The notes under the pieces: model-generated
The model's input: the letters and a program-made list of their open reading frames with translations, nothing else
Database searches by the model: none
Told to the model about the DNA's origin: nothing
Origin: Vicinamibacteria bacterium
GTDB lineage: Bacteria > Acidobacteriota > Vicinamibacteria > Vicinamibacterales > UBA8438
Reading direction: 5' to 3'
Assembly (NCBI GenBank): GCA_022820825.1
Contig: JAJEEU010000065.1
Coordinates: 1-64,000, forward strand
Length of the DNA: 64,000 nt
Position numbers and translations under genes: made by a program
In this document: piece by piece, positions 25,401-32,708 of the stretch
Layout: each line of letters opens with the position of its first letter
Position numbering within the stretch: position 1 is the stretch's first letter

Positions 25401-25935
25401 GTCCGAGGGCCAGGAAGGCCAGGAGGGCCAGAGCGGGCAGCCTTCCGAGGGTCAGAACGCGCAGGGCGGCCAGCAGCCGGGCGGCGATGCGTCGCCGGGC
25501 GTCGCCGATGGTCAGCCCGGCGTCGGCGATACGTTCGGCAACCCGTTCGGCGCGGGCGGCTGGGGCGACCGGCGCCCCGGTTCTTACTTCGATACGCGCG
25601 ACATCCGGCAGTGGCAGCGCGAGTTCCAGGAGCGGCTCGCCGACGCCCAGGACATCCGCCGCCTGCTGCAGCAGGAAGGGTTCTCGGCCGAAGAGCTCGA
25701 CGAGATCATCCAGCGCATGCGCGAGTTCGACGACACGCGCGTGTACCAGCGCATCGAGGTGCTCGCCAGCCTGCAGACCGAGATTCTCGAGGAGCTCAAG
25801 CGCTTCGAGTACCGCCTGCGGCGCGAGATCGACGCGGAGAGCGAGGATCTGTTCCTGGCCGCTTCCGACGACGTGCCTCCCGGCTTCCGCGACCTGATCG
25901 AGGAGTACTACCGGGCGCTGTCGCGCGAGGATTAG
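22414..25935 (+). CDS. DUF4175-like giant membrane/coiled-coil protein
   Basis: An 1173-residue protein that ends the operon. Two N-terminal helices (about 25-45 and 62-78) and a third near 160-180 are followed by Ig-like beta domains (about 190-500, with repeated VDLPYVDRLELEYVFPEYTGL-type strands). A long Glu/Arg/Gln-rich coiled-coil region runs to about 960, containing a Gly-rich hinge (MGMGGGGGGGGR), then a Gly/Gln linker with repeated E-G-Q-x-G-Q, then a C-terminal conserved helical part. The layout matches DUF4175-type proteins found next to BatA genes. It may form a long periplasmic scaffold. Start has AAAGGA and GGGG just upstream. Confidence 0.75.
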   Translation: MTPNEPQFTGGRDEVLRVIRHVRNRWRLRVAVRGFSVLIAAALGTFLASSYGLELYRFSPTSIVTFRIVTYLVLIGAGWWLFIRPVSRRVSDERVALYLEEHEPSLQAALLSAVEETKKGDRTAGLNHSPQIVRRLIESAVEKVRDADMGRNVEQQQLTRSSGLLTAAAAAALLLLVFGPDYLRHGISALLLPAGNVEAASPYSIDVSPGDATVARGADQTVTARLVGFDAETVNLFMRAGENGQFERLPLVPMDDTEEYEVLLFDLQAGTDYFVEAAGVESARYTLDVVDLPYVDRLELEYVFPEYTGLDPRLVESGGDIAVLKGTEVRLRAFSTLATEAGELVLDEDDRSAMAVQPDGSLTASFMVEEEGFYRIDLQAPDGQLVTASPQYTIDVLTDQPPAVMFVTPGRDTTASAIEEVFVEARADDDFGLLSLHLVYSANGGAEQSVQLFDGSASGLREVSAGHTFFMEELGLEPGDFVSYYARATDRNLAQADRDVKSDLYFVQIRAFSRDFRAATSQGGAMGGAGGGADADPRALSEAQREIVSGTFNVIRDREDYSDEEYRENLVFLTLAQGRLREQVETLLRRMNSRVMPADPEFRTIAELLPQAAEAMLEAETELQGQDADGALPPEQRALQFLQRAEEAYEEVMVSMGMGGGGGGGGRNQAAEDLADLFELELDKLQNQYEAVQRGQQEAADDTVDELMERLRELARRQEREAERQRRRARGQQSAQGGGAGQRALAEEAEEAARRLERLAREMSSPQMMDAARRLQEAADAMRRAAANSDNLGFAEAGAALDRLREVQDRLQGEQASRLERDIEEALRRANRLADEEREVSDGVYGLEAMSDDEQRMQQLQGLMERKDAMEAEVADLERQIDSTSAEFRREQRDASRRLAEAADSIRDNKLKEKIRYSKGLIRSRSPETAQAFEDEIGSDIGDLQEKLRAAEQAVGEAGGDSMAEALDQTRDLMRGLESLEHRIWQEGEQASAGEPSEGQEGQEGQSGQPSEGQNAQGGQQPGGDASPGVADGQPGVGDTFGNPFGAGGWGDRRPGSYFDTRDIRQWQREFQERLADAQDIRRLLQQEGFSAEELDEIIQRMREFDDTRVYQRIEVLASLQTEILEELKRFEYRLRREIDAESEDLFLAASDDVPPGFRDLIEEYYRALSRED

Positions 25936-25948
25936 CTACCCGCGCACC

Positions 25949-26635
25949 GTGCCCGCTGCTTCCAATCTCCGGGTGATCGAGGCCGAGCCGTCCGGCCCGG
26001 CGGCCGCCTCGGTCATTCTGCTCCACGGCCTCGGCGCGGACGCCGGCGATCTGTATCCGCTACCGCCCGTGCTCGGCCTGCCCTCCGATCTGCACGTCCG
26101 CTACGTGTTCCCCGGCGCGCCGCGCATGCCCGTGACGCTGAACATGGGCATGACCATGCCGGCGTGGTACGACATCCGCTACATCGGCCCCGGCGGTGAG
26201 GATGGCGCCAGCGTCCGCCGCGCCGCGGCCTGGATCGACGAGCTGATCGCGCGCGAGGTCGACCGCGGCGTGCCGGCCGGCCGCGTGGTGCTGGGCGGTT
26301 TCTCGCAGGGCGGGGCGATGTCGCTGTTCACGGGGCTGCGCTACCGCGAGGCGCTGGCCGGGGTCGTCTGCATGTCGGGTTATCTGCTGCTGCCGGACAC
26401 GCTCGCCGCGGAGGCGTCCGCCGCGAACCGCAGCGTCCCGATCTTCCTGGCGCACGGGACGGCCGATCCAATGGTGGGCATCGAGCGCGGCCGCGAGAGC
26501 CGCGACCGGCTCGTCGAGGCCGGCTACGCGGTCGACTGGCGCGAATATCCGATGGAGCACCAGATCTGCAGCGAGGAGCTGAGCGACATCGGCCGCTGGC
26601 TGACCGGCGTGCTTTCGCCACCGGCGGGGGAATGA
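25949..26635 (+). CDS. Carboxylesterase/phospholipase (YpfH/acyl-protein-thioesterase-like)
   Basis: A 228-residue cytosolic alpha/beta hydrolase. The opening VILLHGLGADAGDLYPL is the oxyanion-hole strand, GGFSQGGAMSLF the nucleophile elbow, HGTADPMVGIERG carries the catalytic Asp and MEHQICSEEL the His. This is the standard Abhydrolase_2 layout of small esterases that hydrolyse short acyl esters or lysophospholipids. The GTG start lies 13 bases after the DUF4175-like stop, so it may be read through from the long operon, though its function is unrelated. Intact. Confidence 0.88.
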   Translation: MPAASNLRVIEAEPSGPAAASVILLHGLGADAGDLYPLPPVLGLPSDLHVRYVFPGAPRMPVTLNMGMTMPAWYDIRYIGPGGEDGASVRRAAAWIDELIAREVDRGVPAGRVVLGGFSQGGAMSLFTGLRYREALAGVVCMSGYLLLPDTLAAEASAANRSVPIFLAHGTADPMVGIERGRESRDRLVEAGYAVDWREYPMEHQICSEELSDIGRWLTGVLSPPAGE

Positions 26636-26719
26636 TGCCCCGTCCCGGAGTTCCGGCCGCGCCCGGGCCAGTCGACCAAATGCGCTAGTCTGGGTAATTC
26701 GAGGCTGCTGGACATCACC

Positions 26720-28816
26720 ATGGCCGGATCGCGACGAATGGCGGCGCTTGCCGGTGCGGCGCTGCTGGCGGCGTGCGCCGCCGAGGAACCGGAAATCATC
26801 GTGCCGCCCCCGCCCCCCACCGAGGCCCAGGACATCGTCGACACGCTGCACGGCGTGGCGGTGCCCGACCCGTACCGCTGGCTGGAGGACCAGGAGGCGC
26901 CCGCGACGCGCGCCTGGATCGACGCGCAGAACGCCTACACCGATACGGTGCTCGGGGCGCTTCCCGGCCGCGAGCGGCTGCGCGAGGTGGCCGCCGGCGT
27001 GCTGGAGCGCGACGTCATCGGGCTGCCGAACGAACGCGGCGGGCGTTACTTCTACAGCCGGCGGCGCGCCGACCAGGAGCTGGCGGTCGTCTACGTGCGC
27101 GACGGGCTGCACGGCCCCGACCGCGTGCTGATCGATCCCCATCCGCTCAGCCCCGACCACACCACGACGGTGGCGCTGCGCGACATCTCCGACGACGGCA
27201 GGCTGGTGGCGTACGCCGTGCGGGAAGGCGGCGTCGACGAGGTTTCCATCCGCCTGCGGGACGTGGACACGGGCGAGGACCTGCCTGACTTCCTCCCGCC
27301 GGCGCGCTACGGCCAGGTGGCGCTGGCGCCGGACGGCGGCGGCTTCTACTACGAGCGCTACGGCGACGTCACGCCGCGGGTGATGTACCACGAGCTGGGC
27401 GCCGACCCGGCGGCCGACCGGCAACTGTTCGGCGAGGGCTACGAGCTGCACCACATCCCGGTCACGCTGCTGTCGGACGACGGCCGCTGGCTGGTGGTGC
27501 ACGTCATCGAGGGGTCGTCCGGTCCGACGGAGATCCACGTGAAGGATCTGGCCGGCGACGGGCCGTTCGAGAAGGCCATTGCCGACGGCGTGTCGGAGTC
27601 GTGGGCCGAGTTCGCCGGCGACGAGCTCGTCATCACCACCAATCTCGACGCGCCCAACAAGCGGGTGGTGCTGGCCGATCCGGCGAATCCCGCGGTCGAG
27701 CACTGGCGGGAAGTGATCGCCGAGCGCGGCGACGTCGTCGTGCAGTCGGCCAGCGGCCTCGGCGGGAGGCTCGTCGTCTCGTACCTCCAGGACGTGCAGC
27801 CGCGCGTGGCGATCCACGACCTGGACGGCGCCCACGTTCGAGACATCGCCTTCGACACCATCGGCTCGGTCGGCGGCGGCGCGGGGCGCTGGACCAGCGG
27901 CGAGGCGTTCTTCACCTTCGAGACGTTCCACGTGCCGAGCACCATCTACCGCTACGACCTGGACACGGGAGAGCAGTCGGTGTGGGCCGCGGCCGAGCTG
28001 CCGGTGGCGGCCGGCGCGTACGCGGTGACGCAGGAGTGGTTCCAATCGAAGGACGGCACGCGCGTGCCGATCTTCATCGTCCACCGGCCGGACGTGGCGC
28101 GCGACGGAAACAACCCCACGTACCTGACCGGCTACGGCGGCTTCAACCTCAACCTGACGCCGGCGTTCTCCGCGCTGGCGACCACCTGGCTGGAAGAGGG
28201 CGGCGTCTTCGCCCTGGCGAACATGCGCGGCGGCGGCGAGTTCGGCGAGGCCTGGCACCAGGACGGCATGCTGGCCAACAAGCAGAACGTGTTCGACGAC
28301 TTCATCGCCGCGGCTGAGCACCTCATCGCGGCTGGCTACACCAGCAGCGCGCGGCTGGCGATCGGCGGCGGCAGCAACGGCGGACTGCTCGTCGGCGCGG
28401 TGTCGAACCAGCGGCCGGACCTGTTCGGCGCGGTCGTCTGCACGTATCCGCTGCTCGACATGGTGCGCTACCACCAGTTCCTGGTGGCCAGCTTCTGGGT
28501 GCCCGAGTACGGCTCCAGCGAGGACCCCGAGCAGTTCGGCTGGCTGCACGCCTACTCGCCCTACCACAACGTGATCGACGGCGGCGACTACCCGGCGACG
28601 CTCTACATCTCGGGCGACGGCGACACCCGCGTGGCGCCGCTGCACGCCCGCAAGATGGCCGCGCTGATGCAGGCGGAGAACGGCTCGGACAACCCCATCC
28701 TGCTGCGCTACCACACCCAGGCGGGCCACTCCGGCGGCCAGCCGGTCAGCCAGCAGATCGACCAGATGGTCGACACGCTCAGCTTCCTGCTGTGGCAGGT
28801 GGGCGAGTCATCTTGA
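26720..28816 (+). CDS. Prolyl oligopeptidase (S9A), lipoprotein
   Basis: A 698-residue S9A peptidase. The N-terminus ends in a lipobox ([10 protein letters not shown]), so the enzyme is likely anchored on the outside. [26 protein letters not shown] is the diagnostic N-terminal motif. The propeller follows, then the hydrolase with [13 protein letters not shown] (nucleophile Ser), [15 protein letters not shown] (Asp) and QAGHSGGQ (His). It cuts short proline-containing peptides. The stop codon is embedded in the -35 hexamer of the next gene's promoter. Length is normal for the family. Confidence 0.92.
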   Translation: MAGSRRMAALAGAALLAACAAEEPEIIVPPPPPTEAQDIVDTLHGVAVPDPYRWLEDQEAPATRAWIDAQNAYTDTVLGALPGRERLREVAAGVLERDVIGLPNERGGRYFYSRRRADQELAVVYVRDGLHGPDRVLIDPHPLSPDHTTTVALRDISDDGRLVAYAVREGGVDEVSIRLRDVDTGEDLPDFLPPARYGQVALAPDGGGFYYERYGDVTPRVMYHELGADPAADRQLFGEGYELHHIPVTLLSDDGRWLVVHVIEGSSGPTEIHVKDLAGDGPFEKAIADGVSESWAEFAGDELVITTNLDAPNKRVVLADPANPAVEHWREVIAERGDVVVQSASGLGGRLVVSYLQDVQPRVAIHDLDGAHVRDIAFDTIGSVGGGAGRWTSGEAFFTFETFHVPSTIYRYDLDTGEQSVWAAAELPVAAGAYAVTQEWFQSKDGTRVPIFIVHRPDVARDGNNPTYLTGYGGFNLNLTPAFSALATTWLEEGGVFALANMRGGGEFGEAWHQDGMLANKQNVFDDFIAAAEHLIAAGYTSSARLAIGGGSNGGLLVGAVSNQRPDLFGAVVCTYPLLDMVRYHQFLVASFWVPEYGSSEDPEQFGWLHAYSPYHNVIDGGDYPATLYISGDGDTRVAPLHARKMAALMQAENGSDNPILLRYHTQAGHSGGQPVSQQIDQMVDTLSFLLWQVGESS

Positions 28817-28841
28817 CAGCAACTTATTGAAGCATCATGAT
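28813..28841 (+). promoter_or_regulatory. Promoter of the vapBC operon (TTGACA, 17 bp, CATGAT)
   Basis: A consensus -35 TTGACA (28813-28818) is separated by exactly 17 bases from CATGAT (28836-28841). The discriminator is eight bases long before the antitoxin ATG at 28850, so the RNA would start at or just before the start codon. The -10 lies inside a 16-base palindrome, allowing the antitoxin to block it. This is the best sigma-70 promoter in the window. Confidence 0.65.
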
Positions 28842-28845
28842 GCTT
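28830..28845. promoter_or_regulatory. Palindromic operator AAGCATCATGATGCTT
   Basis: A perfect 16-base palindrome covers the -10 hexamer of the vapBC promoter. RHH antitoxins bind palindromes of this kind to repress themselves, so this is the likely operator. Its AT-richness stands out from the surroundings. Confidence 0.65.
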
Positions 28846-28849
28846 GCCT

Positions 28850-29131
28850 ATGAGAACGACCGTCACGCTCGATGCTGACACGGAGCGCCTGCTCCGCAGC
28901 GCCATGCGGGCGCGCAACGTCGGCTTCAAGACGGCGCTGAACGACGCCATACGCCGCGGTCTCCGAGAGCATGCCGCTGGCGCCGAACCGCGTTTCGCCG
29001 TCCGAGCCAAGGCGATGCACATGCGGGCAGGCGTTGATCCGTCGCGGATCCAAGACGTGGACACCGTCCTCGAGGTGGAGGCGTTCAGGGCGGTGACCGC
29101 CCGACTCGATGGGGAGCAGACGCGGCGGTGA
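28850..29131 (+). CDS. vapB: VapB-type antitoxin (ribbon-helix-helix)
   Basis: A 93-residue protein beginning MRTTVTLDADTERLLRSAMRARNVGFKTALNDAIRRGLRE. The TTVTLD strand and two helices form a ribbon-helix-helix domain as in VapB/CopG antitoxins. The C-terminal part (VDPSRIQDVDTVLEVEAFRAVTARLDGEQ) would bind the toxin. The ATG was chosen rather than a TTG two codons upstream because the RHH strand begins here. There is no Shine-Dalgarno sequence, in line with a leaderless mRNA. The stop overlaps the toxin start (GTGA). Confidence 0.85.
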   Translation: MRTTVTLDADTERLLRSAMRARNVGFKTALNDAIRRGLREHAAGAEPRFAVRAKAMHMRAGVDPSRIQDVDTVLEVEAFRAVTARLDGEQTRR

Positions 29132-29568
29132 TCATTCCGGACACGAACCTGCTGCTATACGTGTACGATTCGTCCAGCCCCTACCACCGCCCGGCCGCGG
29201 CATGGTGGTCGAAGTGCCTGAATGGTGAGGAACCCGTCGGCATCACGCCCGCGGTGGCGCTCGCGTTCGTCCGATTGAGCACCAACGGTGCGGTGTTCAG
29301 CGATCCGCTGTCCCTTGCCGAAGCGGCAGACGAAGTCCGCCGCTGGCTCGCGCGCGCGGTGGTGACCGTGATCGGTGCCGACGGCGCCGATCTTGAACGT
29401 TCACTGGAGTTTGTCGAGCACAGCGGTGGGGGCGGGCGTTTGGCGACAGACGCATTGATTGCAGCGCTCGGCATCCGCTGGCGGGCGGTCATTCACACGG
29501 CGGACACGGATTTCGTGCGTTTTTCGGACGTCCGCTGGTACAACCCGATCACGGATCGACGGGGCTGA
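29128..29568 (+). CDS. vapC: VapC-type PIN-domain toxin
   Basis: A 146-residue PIN-domain ribonuclease. IIPDTNLLLYVYD gives the first Asp (D-T-N), the ALAFVRLSTNGAVF block the conserved Glu-equivalent region, RLATDALIAALGI the third acidic position and HTADTDFVRFSDVRWYNP the final Asp and strand. VapC toxins cut initiator tRNA or rRNA. GTG start overlapping the antitoxin by four bases. The TA pair lies between two lipoprotein peptidases with no other mobile signs. Confidence 0.87.
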   Translation: MIIPDTNLLLYVYDSSSPYHRPAAAWWSKCLNGEEPVGITPAVALAFVRLSTNGAVFSDPLSLAEAADEVRRWLARAVVTVIGADGADLERSLEFVEHSGGGGRLATDALIAALGIRWRAVIHTADTDFVRFSDVRWYNPITDRRG

Positions 29569-29590
29569 GCAGCGGCCGGGCGGAGGACCG

Positions 29591-31261
29591 ATGCCGGTAA
29601 CGAGACAACACCTGATTGCAGCAACACTGCTTGCCGCGGTCGCCGCCTGCGGCGGGGAAGCGGACCGGGAGGCCGAGGCGCTGCACGAACCCATTCCCGC
29701 CGCGGCCATCGCCCCGGGCATCAGCGCCGACACGCTGCTGGAGGCGACGGCGACGCTGGCGTCGGACGAATTCGAGGGCCGGGCGCCCGGTTCGGAAGGG
29801 GAGACGAAGACGGTCGAGTACCTGACCGAGCAGTTCGCGGCGCTCGGGCTCGCGCCCGGCAATCCGGACGGGACGTGGGTGCAGGCCGTGCCGCTGGTCG
29901 GCATCACGCCGCTGCCGGGCGACGGCCTCTTCGTGACCCGGGACAGCGACGCCCGCACGTTCGAGCCGGCCGCCGACTACGTGGCCTGGACGAAGCACGT
30001 GGTGGACGAGGTCGCGGTGGATTACGCCGAGTTCGTGTTCGTCGGCTACGGCGCGCGCGCGCCGGAGTACGACTGGGACGACTACGGCGACGCGGACCTG
30101 CGCGGCAAGATTCTCCTCTCGCTGGTCAACGATCCGCCGCTCGACGACGTCTTCGGCGGGCCGGCCATGACCTACTACGGCCGCTGGACCTACAAGCACG
30201 AGATCGCGGCCGAGCTGGGCGCGGCCGGGTCGCTGGTCATCCACGAGCCGGGGCCGGCGGGTTATCCGTGGGAGGTCGTTGGCAGCACGCCCTACGCGGA
30301 GTCGTTCGACCTGATCGCGGCCGACGACAACCTCAGCCGCGCCACGTTCGAGGGCTGGGTGCAGCGGCACACGGCCGAGAGGCTGTTCCGGATGGCCGGC
30401 CTCGACTTCGAGGCGGCGAAGCAGCAGGCGGCCGACCGCGCGTTCGAGCCCATCCCGCTCGGCGTGACCGGGTCGCTGCGCATCCGCAACGAGCTGCGGC
30501 GCATCGAGTCGCAGAACGTGGTCGCCAAGATCGAGGGCAGCGACGCGCCGGACGAGGTGGTGATGTACGTCGCGCACTGGGACCACATGGGCGTCGACCC
30601 GAGCCTGGACGGCGACCGGATCTTCAACGGCGCGGCCGACAACGCCACCGGCACCGCCGGCCTGATCGAGATTGCGCGGGCGTTCATGTGGGCGCCGGAG
30701 CCGCCCCGCCGCTCGATCCTGTTCCTGGCGGTCACGGCCGAAGAGCAGGGCCTGCTCGGCTCGCGCCACTACGCCGATAACCCCCTCTATCCGGCGGCGC
30801 AGACCGTGGCCGCGCTGAACATGGACGTCCTCAACCAGTGGGGCCGGACGCGCGACCTGACGATCGTCGGATTCGGGCAGTCGGAGCTCGACGCCGCGGC
30901 GGCCGAGACCGCGGCCGAGCTGGGACGCACGCTGGCCCCCGACCCGGAGCCGGAGAAGGGGTTCTACTACCGCTCGGACCACTTCTCGTTCGCCCGGGCG
31001 GGCATCCCGGCGTTCTACGCCGACCCCGGCGTGGAATACATCGACAAACCGCCGGGCTACGGCATCGAGAAGCGGGCCGAATATACGGCCAACGACTACC
31101 ACGCCGTGTCGGACGAGGTGAAGCCCGACTGGGACCTGTCAGGCGCGGTGGAAGACCTCAACTTCATGTTCCGCATGGGCGCGCGGCTGGCCGCCGGCAG
31201 CGACTGGCCGGAATGGAGCGCGACGAGCGAGTTCCGCGCCGTGCGCGAGGCGCAACGCTAG
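29591..31261 (+). CDS. M28-family metallopeptidase, lipoprotein
   Basis: A 556-residue peptidase. The N-terminus carries a lipobox (AAVAACGG). The zinc-binding set of the M28 aminopeptidases is complete: VAHWDHMGVD (His, Asp), FNGAADNATGTAGLIE (bridging Asp), VTAEEQGLLGSRHY (Glu-Glu), NMDVLNQW (Asp) and YRSDHFSFARAGIPAFY (His). A PA-like insertion lies roughly between residues 130 and 290. It removes N-terminal residues from peptides outside the cell. ATG chosen with GGCGGAGG upstream. Convergent with the DUF1501 gene, with one base between the stops. Confidence 0.92.
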   Translation: MPVTRQHLIAATLLAAVAACGGEADREAEALHEPIPAAAIAPGISADTLLEATATLASDEFEGRAPGSEGETKTVEYLTEQFAALGLAPGNPDGTWVQAVPLVGITPLPGDGLFVTRDSDARTFEPAADYVAWTKHVVDEVAVDYAEFVFVGYGARAPEYDWDDYGDADLRGKILLSLVNDPPLDDVFGGPAMTYYGRWTYKHEIAAELGAAGSLVIHEPGPAGYPWEVVGSTPYAESFDLIAADDNLSRATFEGWVQRHTAERLFRMAGLDFEAAKQQAADRAFEPIPLGVTGSLRIRNELRRIESQNVVAKIEGSDAPDEVVMYVAHWDHMGVDPSLDGDRIFNGAADNATGTAGLIEIARAFMWAPEPPRRSILFLAVTAEEQGLLGSRHYADNPLYPAAQTVAALNMDVLNQWGRTRDLTIVGFGQSELDAAAAETAAELGRTLAPDPEPEKGFYYRSDHFSFARAGIPAFYADPGVEYIDKPPGYGIEKRAEYTANDYHAVSDEVKPDWDLSGAVEDLNFMFRMGARLAAGSDWPEWSATSEFRAVREAQR

Positions 31262-31262
31262 C

Positions 31263-32705
31263 TCAGGCGAGGATGCCGTCGACGATCTTTCCGTGGACGT
31301 CCGTCAGGCGGAAGTTGCGTCCCTGGTACTGGTACGTCAGCTTCGTGTGGTCGATGCCCAGCAGGTGCAGCATGGTCGCGTGGAAGTCGTGCACGTGCAC
31401 GGGGTCCCTGACGATGTTGAACGCGAAGTCGTCCGTCTCGCCGTAGGTCATGCCGGGCTTGACGCCGCCGCCGGTCATCCAGATCGTGAAGGCGCGCGGG
31501 TGGTGGTCGCGCCCGTAGGTCTCGTCGGTCAGCCGGCCCTGGCAGAAGATGGTGCGGCCGAACTCGCCGCCCCAGACGACCAGCGTGTCATCCAGCATGC
31601 CGCGTTCCTTCAGCTCCTGGACCAGCGCCGCCTGCGGCTGGTCGACGTCCTTGGCCTGCACCTTGATGCGCGGCGGCAGCCGGTCGTGCATGTCCCACCC
31701 GCGGTGGTACAACTGGATGAAGCGCACGTCGCGCTCCGCCAGCCGGCGGGCCAGCAGGCAGTTGGCCGCGAACGTCCCGGGCTTGCGTGAATCGGGCCCG
31801 TAGCGCTCGAAGACGCTGTCCGGCTCGTCAGACAGGTCGGTCAGCTCCGGCACGGAGGCCTGCATGCGGTAGGCCATCTCGTACTGGGAGATGCGCGTGC
31901 CCGTTTCCGGGTCGCCCGAATCCGCGAGGTCCAACTGGTTGAGCGCGCCCAGGTCGTCGAGAAAGCGCCGCCGTGTGTCGCGGTCGACCCCGGGCGGGTT
32001 CGACAGGTACAGGACCGGGTCTCCGGTCGAGAGGAACTTCACGCCCTGGTACTCGGAGGGCAGGAACCCGCTGCCCCACAGGCGGTCGTAGATCGGGTTG
32101 CCGCCGCGGTTCGAGACCATGGCGACGAAGGTCGGCAGGTCGCGGTTCATGCTGCCCAGGCCGTAGGCCAGCCAGGAACCGATGCTCGGCCGGCCCGCGA
32201 GCTGGGCGCCCGTCTGCAGGAACGTGACGCCTGGGTCGTGGTTGATCGCCTCCGTGTGCATCGTCCTGATGAAGCACAGGTCGTCCACGATCTTCGCCGT
32301 GTGCGGCATCAGCTCGCTGACCCACTTGCCCGACTGGCCGTGCTGCGCGAACTTGAACATGGACGGGACGATGGGGAAGCCCGACTGCGACGCCGTCATG
32401 GGCGTCAGGCGCTGTCCCTGGCGCACCGAATCCGGCAGCTCCGTGCCGCGCAGCTTCTCCAGTCCGGGCTTGTGCTCCCACAGGTCGTGCTGCGACGGCG
32501 CGCCGCCCTGGAACAGGTAGATGACCCGCTTCGCCTTCGGCGCGAAGTGGGGCAGTCCCGGCAGCCCGCCGGGCGACAGCGGCGCCTGGGCCAGCAGGTC
32601 GTCCTGCATCAGCGTCGCCAGCGCGGCCGCGCCGATGCCCGTGCTCGACAACTCCAGAAACCGCCGCCGGCTGAGCAACTTCTCCAGTTCGGGATGCGGT
32701 GCCAT
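31263..32705 (-). CDS. DUF1501 domain protein, Tat-exported
   Basis: A 480-residue DUF1501 protein (a sulfatase/phosphatase-like fold). The N-terminus has a Tat motif SRRRFLEL followed by a short hydrophobic stretch (GIGAAALATLMQ). Conserved blocks are RVIYLFQGGAPSQHDLWEHKP, MHTEAINHDPGVTFLQTG, VVWGGEFGRTIFCQG and the C-terminal FHATMLHLLGIDHTKLTYQYQGRNFRLTDVHG. It follows a PSCyt/DUF1549/DUF1553 gene by three bases; this pairing is standard in Planctomycetes, Verrucomicrobia and Acidobacteriota. The biochemical role is not known. Confidence 0.9.
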   Translation of the reverse strand: MAPHPELEKLLSRRRFLELSSTGIGAAALATLMQDDLLAQAPLSPGGLPGLPHFAPKAKRVIYLFQGGAPSQHDLWEHKPGLEKLRGTELPDSVRQGQRLTPMTASQSGFPIVPSMFKFAQHGQSGKWVSELMPHTAKIVDDLCFIRTMHTEAINHDPGVTFLQTGAQLAGRPSIGSWLAYGLGSMNRDLPTFVAMVSNRGGNPIYDRLWGSGFLPSEYQGVKFLSTGDPVLYLSNPPGVDRDTRRRFLDDLGALNQLDLADSGDPETGTRISQYEMAYRMQASVPELTDLSDEPDSVFERYGPDSRKPGTFAANCLLARRLAERDVRFIQLYHRGWDMHDRLPPRIKVQAKDVDQPQAALVQELKERGMLDDTLVVWGGEFGRTIFCQGRLTDETYGRDHHPRAFTIWMTGGGVKPGMTYGETDDFAFNIVRDPVHVHDFHATMLHLLGIDHTKLTYQYQGRNFRLTDVHGKIVDGILA

Positions 32706-32708
32706 CGG

